From Lachnospiraceae bacterium (GTDB lineage Bacteria; Bacillota; Clostridia; Lachnospirales; Lachnospiraceae), in the NCBI GenBank assembly GCA_017938145.1, contig JAGBCB010000044.1, positions 1 to 64,000 on the forward strand: 64,000 bases of DNA, given 5' to 3'. The translations under genes were made by a program, and so were the position numbers. Of this stretch, positions 59,715-64,000 are shown piece by piece (position 1 is the stretch's first letter; each line of letters begins with the position of its first letter). Below the pieces are notes generated by a model that was not told the origin of the DNA, ran no database searches, and worked only from the letters and a program-made list of their open reading frames with translations.

Positions 59715-60959
59715 ATGGAGTTTACGGAAGCAGATAAGCAAAGATTGGTGGAAAGCGTTGCCAGAAGGCTGGAAAGCCAGACGGAAATAAAGGATGAAGA
59801 AATACAATCCTGTGCCACAGAGGTACTGGAACAAATGCTAAATAGCGAGTTCATGACCGTGAAGGAAAAAAGAGAGCTAGTCAGCTATGTGTTTAATAAC
59901 ATTCGGAAATTGGGTGTACTACAGCCGATTTTAGATGACCCGAGTGTAACGGAAGTTATGATTAATGGTCCGGACTGTATTTTTGTGGAGCAGAGTGGCC
60001 GCTTGTACAGAAGGCCGGAGCGTTTTGACAGTAATAAGCAGTTAGAGGATATCATTCAGAAAATTGTTGCCAATGTAAACAGAACTGTTGACAGCCTTCA
60101 TCCAATTTGTGATGCCAGATTGCTGGATGGCTCCCGTGTAAATATCGTGCTTCCTCCGATTGCGCTGAATGGAGCAACGGTAACCATTCGCCGATTCCCG
60201 GAAAAGGTCATCAGTTTTGAAGATTTAATTGCCTGGGGAGCCATTACAACGGAAGCGGCGGAATTTTTAAAAAGCTGTGTGCAGGCAAAATGCAATATTT
60301 TTGTAAGTGGTGGTACCGGTTCCGGTAAGACAACGTTTTTGAATGCGCTGTCAAACTTTATCCCGGAGGATGAGCGAATTATCACCATCGAAGACTCTGC
60401 GGAATTGCAGATTCAGAGAGTACAAAATCTGGTTCGTCTGGAAACCAGACAGGCCAATACGGAGGGAAAAGGTGAGGTGACAATGAGAGAATTGATTAAA
60501 TCCTCTCTCCGTATGAGACCGGAGCGTATTGTGGTAGGTGAAGTTCGTGGTGCGGAAGCTTTGGACATGCTGCAGGCCATGAACACCGGTCATGATGGTT
60601 CGTTATCTACGGGCCATGCCAATTCTCCAGTGGACATGTTATCCCGTCTGGAAACCATGGTACTGACCGGAGCAAATTTTCCAATCGAGGCGATTCGACA
60701 GCAAATCGGTTCCGCTATTGACTTAATTGTACATTTGGGCCGTCTCAGTGACAAGAGCCGTAAGGTCCTGGATATTGTGGAAATGGTAGGTTATCAGGAT
60801 GGGAAATATGAAATAAATCCTTTGTTCCACTTTGAGCGTGAGCAGGAAGAACTGGTAAACGGTAATGTGGTAGGTTCCTTTAAGCCAACCGGAAACTCCA
60901 TGGTTCATACAGAAAAATTTGTCATGAATGGTATTAAACTGAAGCTTCCAACAAAGTAA
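59715..60959 (+). CDS. tadA: Tad pilus secretion ATPase TadA/CpaF
   Basis: 414 residues from ATG 59715 behind AGGAG; a longer frame into tadZ is rejected. A type II/IV secretion ATPase: an N-terminal helical domain, then Walker [10 protein letters not shown] (199-207), the Asp box [12 protein letters not shown], Walker [18 protein letters not shown] and the His box [15 protein letters not shown]. The hexamer powers extrusion of the Flp pilin. Confidence 0.95.
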   Translation: MEFTEADKQRLVESVARRLESQTEIKDEEIQSCATEVLEQMLNSEFMTVKEKRELVSYVFNNIRKLGVLQPILDDPSVTEVMINGPDCIFVEQSGRLYRRPERFDSNKQLEDIIQKIVANVNRTVDSLHPICDARLLDGSRVNIVLPPIALNGATVTIRRFPEKVISFEDLIAWGAITTEAAEFLKSCVQAKCNIFVSGGTGSGKTTFLNALSNFIPEDERIITIEDSAELQIQRVQNLVRLETRQANTEGKGEVTMRELIKSSLRMRPERIVVGEVRGAEALDMLQAMNTGHDGSLSTGHANSPVDMLSRLETMVLTGANFPIEAIRQQIGSAIDLIVHLGRLSDKSRKVLDIVEMVGYQDGKYEINPLFHFEREQEELVNGNVVGSFKPTGNSMVHTEKFVMNGIKLKLPTK

Positions 60960-60988
60960 ATTACAAAAGAAAGTGCGGGAAAAATGAT

Positions 60989-61777
60989 ATGGGTAAAAAA
61001 GCAGGAGTACAGGAAACAACAGAAGTGCGCAACGGGACCGATTATAATGAGTATAAGATGAACCCGGTAGAATGGGTGCTTTATGCTGTGGCGGCCGGCG
61101 CAATTTTGTTTTGTGTAGGATATATATTCTATCAAAACGTTATTCTTTCTTCGTTGCTTGCGTTGGGTGGTCTGTTCTATCCGAAAATGAGGAGAAAACA
61201 GATAATAAAATCCAGAAAAAATAAGCTGAATTTACAGTTTAAGGACATGCTATACAGCCTGTCCTCGGCGGTGGGAGCGGGAAATTCAGTAGAAAAAGCA
61301 CTGTCAGTCACTCTGGAAGACATGCGGCAGCAGTATAATGATCCGAATGCCTTTATAATTAAGGAACTGGAATTGATGGTAAGCAGAGTGTCCTTAAATA
61401 ATACTATTGAAGATGTGTTAAATGATTTTGCAGAGAGGAGTCATCTGGAGAATATTCAGACTTTTGCAAATATTTTTGAAATCTCTAAACGTACCGGTGG
61501 TAATTTAATTCAAATTATTCGAAATACCACCCAGATTATCGCCGATAAAATCGAGACACAGACAGAAATTGAAACCATGATAGCTGGGCAGCAGATGGAG
61601 CAGAAGGTACTGATTGTTATGCCGATGGCTCTGGTTTTCTTTATGACAAAGGCCGGAGGCGGTTTTATGGATCCGATTTTTAATACGGGTTTAGGCCGTA
61701 TCATTGCAACAATATCTCTGGCGGTAATTTTGTTGGGCGCTATATGGTCGAAGAAAATTGCGGACATTAAGATATAA
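60989..61777 (+). CDS. tadB: Tad inner-membrane platform protein TadB
   Basis: 262 residues. Two membrane segments near the N-terminus (WVLYAVAAGAILFCVGYIF; ILSSLLALGGLFYP), a cytoplasmic type II secretion F-domain (FKDMLYSLSSAVGAGNSVEK; FANIFEISKRTGGNLIQIIR), and two segments at the C-terminus. With TadC it forms the membrane platform that TadA acts on. It lies 29 bp after tadA. Confidence 0.85.
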   Translation: MGKKAGVQETTEVRNGTDYNEYKMNPVEWVLYAVAAGAILFCVGYIFYQNVILSSLLALGGLFYPKMRRKQIIKSRKNKLNLQFKDMLYSLSSAVGAGNSVEKALSVTLEDMRQQYNDPNAFIIKELELMVSRVSLNNTIEDVLNDFAERSHLENIQTFANIFEISKRTGGNLIQIIRNTTQIIADKIETQTEIETMIAGQQMEQKVLIVMPMALVFFMTKAGGGFMDPIFNTGLGRIIATISLAVILLGAIWSKKIADIKI

Positions 61778-61789
61778 AGGAGAAGGGTT

Positions 61790-62734
61790 ATGCTGAGTAG
61801 ATTGATATTATTGACATCTAATGTATTTCCGGAGGAAACACCACCGATAGATACGAGTCCGGACATATCCACCGCGGGTGCCATTTATTTAATTATTGTT
61901 CTTGTATTAGTTGTACTGCTTTACAGTAAGGGCAAAAAAAAATACACACCATTGTGTGAGGTATTAGACAAAAAAGAATATCCTTTCAAATCCCTGACAG
62001 TGATTGGCTTTGCTTTAATGGAGATGATTCGGTACAAGTATAAATCTAATCTGGACAGAAAGCTTCGCAAAAACCTAATGGAGTTAAAAGAAAAAGAGTA
62101 TGTGGAATTTTACTTAAGAGTAACCTGGGCTACAGCGGCAACCTATTTGGTAATCGGCTGCTTTTTCTCTGCATTGCTGGCCCTTGCCTCTATGGAGATA
62201 AGCGTTGTTTTTATAGCGTTGGTCTTTGGTGTGATACTAGGGTATACCGCATTATATGAAATTGATAAAAAGATTGCAGACCGCCATTTGGAGATAGTAA
62301 TGGCTCTTCCGGATTTTGCAAATAAACTTTTAATTTTATCCGGTGCCGGATTGTCTTTGAAGGCTGCCATGGTGAAGGTATCCAAGGAAATGGAAAGAGA
62401 TACCGCTTTTTATCGGGAATTAAAGCACAGTGTCTATCTGATGGAACATGGAAGTACTGTGGAAGCGGCTATGGATGCTTTGTGTACCAAATGCAATATG
62501 CCGGAGGTAAGAAGATTATCTTCCGTTTTGTTACAAAATATGCACAGTGGTGGTTCGGATGTATTAATGGCTTTGAACGAAATCAGCCGGGAATTATGGA
62601 ATAATCGTCGTGCAAAGGCCAAGAAAGTGGCAGAGGAAGCAGGAACCAAATTACTGTTTCCAATGATGCTGATGCTGCTTGCGGTTATTTTAATCGTAGC
62701 GGCACCGGCAGTAATGACCCTGAGACTTACATAG
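61790..62734 (+). CDS. tadC: Tad inner-membrane platform protein TadC
   Basis: 314 residues, 12 bp after tadB. One N-terminal segment (ISTAGAIYLIIVLVLVVLLY), a pair in the middle, a T2SS F-domain (ALPDFANKLLILSGAGLSLK; LSSVLLQNMHSGGSDVLMAL) and a C-terminal segment (LLFPMMLMLLAVILIVAAPA). The paired TadB/TadC arrangement is standard for Tad systems. Confidence 0.85.
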   Translation: MLSRLILLTSNVFPEETPPIDTSPDISTAGAIYLIIVLVLVVLLYSKGKKKYTPLCEVLDKKEYPFKSLTVIGFALMEMIRYKYKSNLDRKLRKNLMELKEKEYVEFYLRVTWATAATYLVIGCFFSALLALASMEISVVFIALVFGVILGYTALYEIDKKIADRHLEIVMALPDFANKLLILSGAGLSLKAAMVKVSKEMERDTAFYRELKHSVYLMEHGSTVEAAMDALCTKCNMPEVRRLSSVLLQNMHSGGSDVLMALNEISRELWNNRRAKAKKVAEEAGTKLLFPMMLMLLAVILIVAAPAVMTLRLT

Positions 62735-62787
62735 TTTGTTAGTGCGGATGCATTAATAATAAAAATCTTACAAGGAGGATTAGGAGT

Positions 62788-62970
62788 ATGAATATGCTTA
62801 AGGAATTCTGGAAAGAAGAGGATGGTTTTGCGGTTGTTGAACTCTTATTGATTTTAGCAGTGCTGATTATTATTGCGCTTCTGTTCAAGGATGCAATCGT
62901 AAAGTGGGTAACTGAAACATTAGAGAATATTTTCCCATCCGTAAAGGATAACAGCAATACAACCATCTAG
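62788..62970 (+). CDS. flp: Flp-type class IVb prepilin
   Basis: 60 residues, RBS AAGGAGG. The short leader NMLKEFWKEEDG is followed by the processing site G|FAVVELLLILAVLIIIALLF, with Glu at +5 as in type IV pilins and a hydrophobic stalk of about 20 residues. The C-terminus is short and polar (FPSVKDNSNTTI). This is the likely main pilus subunit. No prepilin peptidase (TadV) gene is in the window. A hairpin after the gene may keep its mRNA level above that of the following genes. Confidence 0.88.
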   Translation: MNMLKEFWKEEDGFAVVELLLILAVLIIIALLFKDAIVKWVTETLENIFPSVKDNSNTTI

Positions 62971-62991
62971 TTAAAGTGTAACAGATATAAG

Positions 62992-63024
62992 ATTCTGTGG
63001 AGAGTTTTCTCCACAGAATTTTAT
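62992..63024 (+). terminator. Partial terminator or processing hairpin after flp
   Basis: ATTCTGTGGAG (62992-63002) and CTCCACAGAAT (63009-63019) are an 11-bp perfect stem followed by TTTAT. The next gene belongs to the same system, so read-through is expected. Confidence 0.7.
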
Positions 63025-63060
63025 ATCAATTTCCTGTACTGAATTCTTCAGGAGGCAGTT

Positions 63061-63750
63061 ATGAAAAAGAAAAATCGTGGCGTAATCACAGTGGAAGCGG
63101 CGTTGGTAATGCCGGTGATTCTGGGAGTACTGTTTTTATTATATAGTTTGGCAATCATTCAATACAACAATGTGGTGGCACGTTCGGAAGCAATGCGTGT
63201 GGCAAATCGTGTGGCCATGAACTGGAATACCATAGGTGGTACGGGTTGGAATATTTTTCACGAGGATCAGGATACAACGGTTTATCAGAGCGAGGTGTCT
63301 GATGCCCTAAATTTTTTGCTTGGTAAGACGCGGAGAACCGGCGAACAGGCAATCGACAGTTCCAGTTATAAAGAGCATGATCCTTACCGCTTTTTTATAG
63401 AATTATTTACCACAGGCTCTACAAAGAAGAGCAATATTCAGAATTATGTAAATACACAAATGGGAAATTTGGCGACGGTAGAGAGCGGAATGAATACGGT
63501 AACAGAGTCTTCCGTAACCAGCGATGCCGGATATCACATCTTCAACCGTTATGTGTCAGTTACCATAAAAAATACCTACAAGAGTCCTATGATGCAGATG
63601 TTGGCAAATATGGGGCTTCCGATGGAGGATACCTATTCCGTAACTGCCAAGGCAAAGCTGACGGAACCGGCGGATTTTGTGCGGAATGTTTCGTTTTTAG
63701 AAGAGCTTCTTCGGAATTTGAAAGAAAACAAGAATAAATCCGAGAACTAA
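63061..63750 (+). CDS. TadE-like pseudopilin
   Basis: 229 residues, RBS AGGAGG. N-terminus KKKNRGVITVEAALVMPVIL with the TadE-type G-V-I-T-V-E-A motif (Glu after the processing position) and a hydrophobic stalk. The extracellular domain of about 190 residues has no Cys and is rich in Ser/Thr/Asn. TadE/F minor pilins act in pilus assembly and are processed by the prepilin peptidase. Confidence 0.8.
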   Translation: MKKKNRGVITVEAALVMPVILGVLFLLYSLAIIQYNNVVARSEAMRVANRVAMNWNTIGGTGWNIFHEDQDTTVYQSEVSDALNFLLGKTRRTGEQAIDSSSYKEHDPYRFFIELFTTGSTKKSNIQNYVNTQMGNLATVESGMNTVTESSVTSDAGYHIFNRYVSVTIKNTYKSPMMQMLANMGLPMEDTYSVTAKAKLTEPADFVRNVSFLEELLRNLKENKNKSEN

Positions 63751-63775
63751 CAGAAGAAAAAAAGGGGGAAGACAC

Positions 63776-64000
63776 ATGGGGTATTTATCAAGTAGAAGAG
63801 GTGTTATCAGTGTCTTTTTATTAATAATTTTTATGATAACTTATGTCTTTATGGGCATGCTGGTGGATGCCGGCCGGTACCGCATGGCACAGACCTATAT
63901 GGAATCTGCGCTGGACAGCGCCAGCAGTTCGGTTTTGTCCAGTTATAATAAGTTGGTGTTTGATTTGTATGGGTTGTTTAGTACAGATATAACCATTGCA
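63776..64000 (+). CDS. Tad-associated membrane protein (partial, runs off the window)
   Basis: ATG 63776 behind AAAGGGGG; 75 codons are visible without a stop. The N-terminus YLSSRRGVISVFLLIIFMIT and GMLVDAGRYRMAQTYMESAL resemble TadG-like or DUF5702-type pseudopilin proteins that follow tadE in Clostridia: a basic start, a single membrane helix and then an extracellular region. The remainder lies outside the window. Confidence 0.7.
   Translation, partial: MGYLSSRRGVISVFLLIIFMITYVFMGMLVDAGRYRMAQTYMESALDSASSSVLSSYNKLVFDLYGLFSTDITIA

Noticed and set aside
1-64000. CRISPR array, tRNA or rRNA genes, intact prophage
   Set aside because: No spaced direct-repeat array, cloverleaf with CCA-end context, rRNA signature or phage structural gene was seen.

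Overview
This window reads as a chromosomal segment of an anaerobic, spore-forming Firmicute, most likely a gut Clostridium-type bacterium of the Lachnospiraceae. The grounds are a complete spoIIA (sigma-F) operon and spoVA genes, a T-box leader on valS, a fused SecDF, a Gram-positive-type Tad pilus cluster, Thr/Pro-rich extracellular linkers, and strong AGGAGG-type ribosome binding sites with many intrinsic terminators. I saw no tRNA, rRNA, CRISPR array or intact transposase. All family names come from reading motifs, not from database searches.

Layout. 1-2,700: an AT-rich accessory island of small genes (a Cys-rich lipoprotein, an Lgt-type lipoprotein acyltransferase, two zinc ribbons, a small basic protein and a GIY-YIG nuclease-like protein). 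2,700-7,150: sbcD-sbcC behind a promoter buried in a large inverted repeat. 7,180-10,815: an unusual single frame joining a GH127-type glycosidase, one membrane segment and a GH25-type lysozyme. 10,829-15,930: mutY, secDF and two membrane-anchored proteins. 15,964-22,861: four tightly packed genes of unknown function that include a degenerate Hsp70/actin-fold ATPase. 22,889-25,903: T-box and valS. 26,072-31,025: a 44-residue protein, a zinc-ribbon/TPR membrane protein, spoIIAA-spoIIAB-sigF, then spoVAA-AB-AC. 31,156-33,365: a duplicated DUF1538-type membrane protein with a tandem PII-like protein. 33,396-38,654: a LytTR regulator, a membrane-free GHKL kinase and two ABC exporters. 38,719-43,964: DUF1846 protein (minus strand), a small membrane protein, a frameshifted MFS transporter, a GDPD and a coiled-coil membrane protein. 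44,006-50,685: GDSL hydrolase and argG on the minus strand, then maf, then an acetyltransferase-argJ-argB-argD operon. 50,740-55,847: a second copy of the LytTR/GHKL/ABC/ABC module. 55,888-56,112: a candidate stand-alone structured RNA with its own promoter and terminator. 56,180-58,499: a PBECR4-like protein, a bactofilin-like protein, dtd and an XRE regulator. 58,652-64,000: a Tad pilus operon that runs off the end.

How the parts fit. Arginine synthesis is split between two transcripts whose promoters share an identical 13-mer inside ARG-box-like sites, so they are probably co-repressed. The two exporter modules look like one ancestral four-gene cassette present twice. Each has a direct repeat with a 21-bp period upstream of its ABC genes, suggesting a LytTR operator. 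The spore genes form a compact early-forespore unit whose spoVA part stops after spoVAC.

The strongest candidates for undescribed biology are the tandem-module RNA at 55,923-56,112, the four-gene Hsp70-like cluster at 15,964-22,861, the DUF1538/PII pair, the GH127-GH25 fusion, and the Cys-rich lipoprotein beside its own Lgt.
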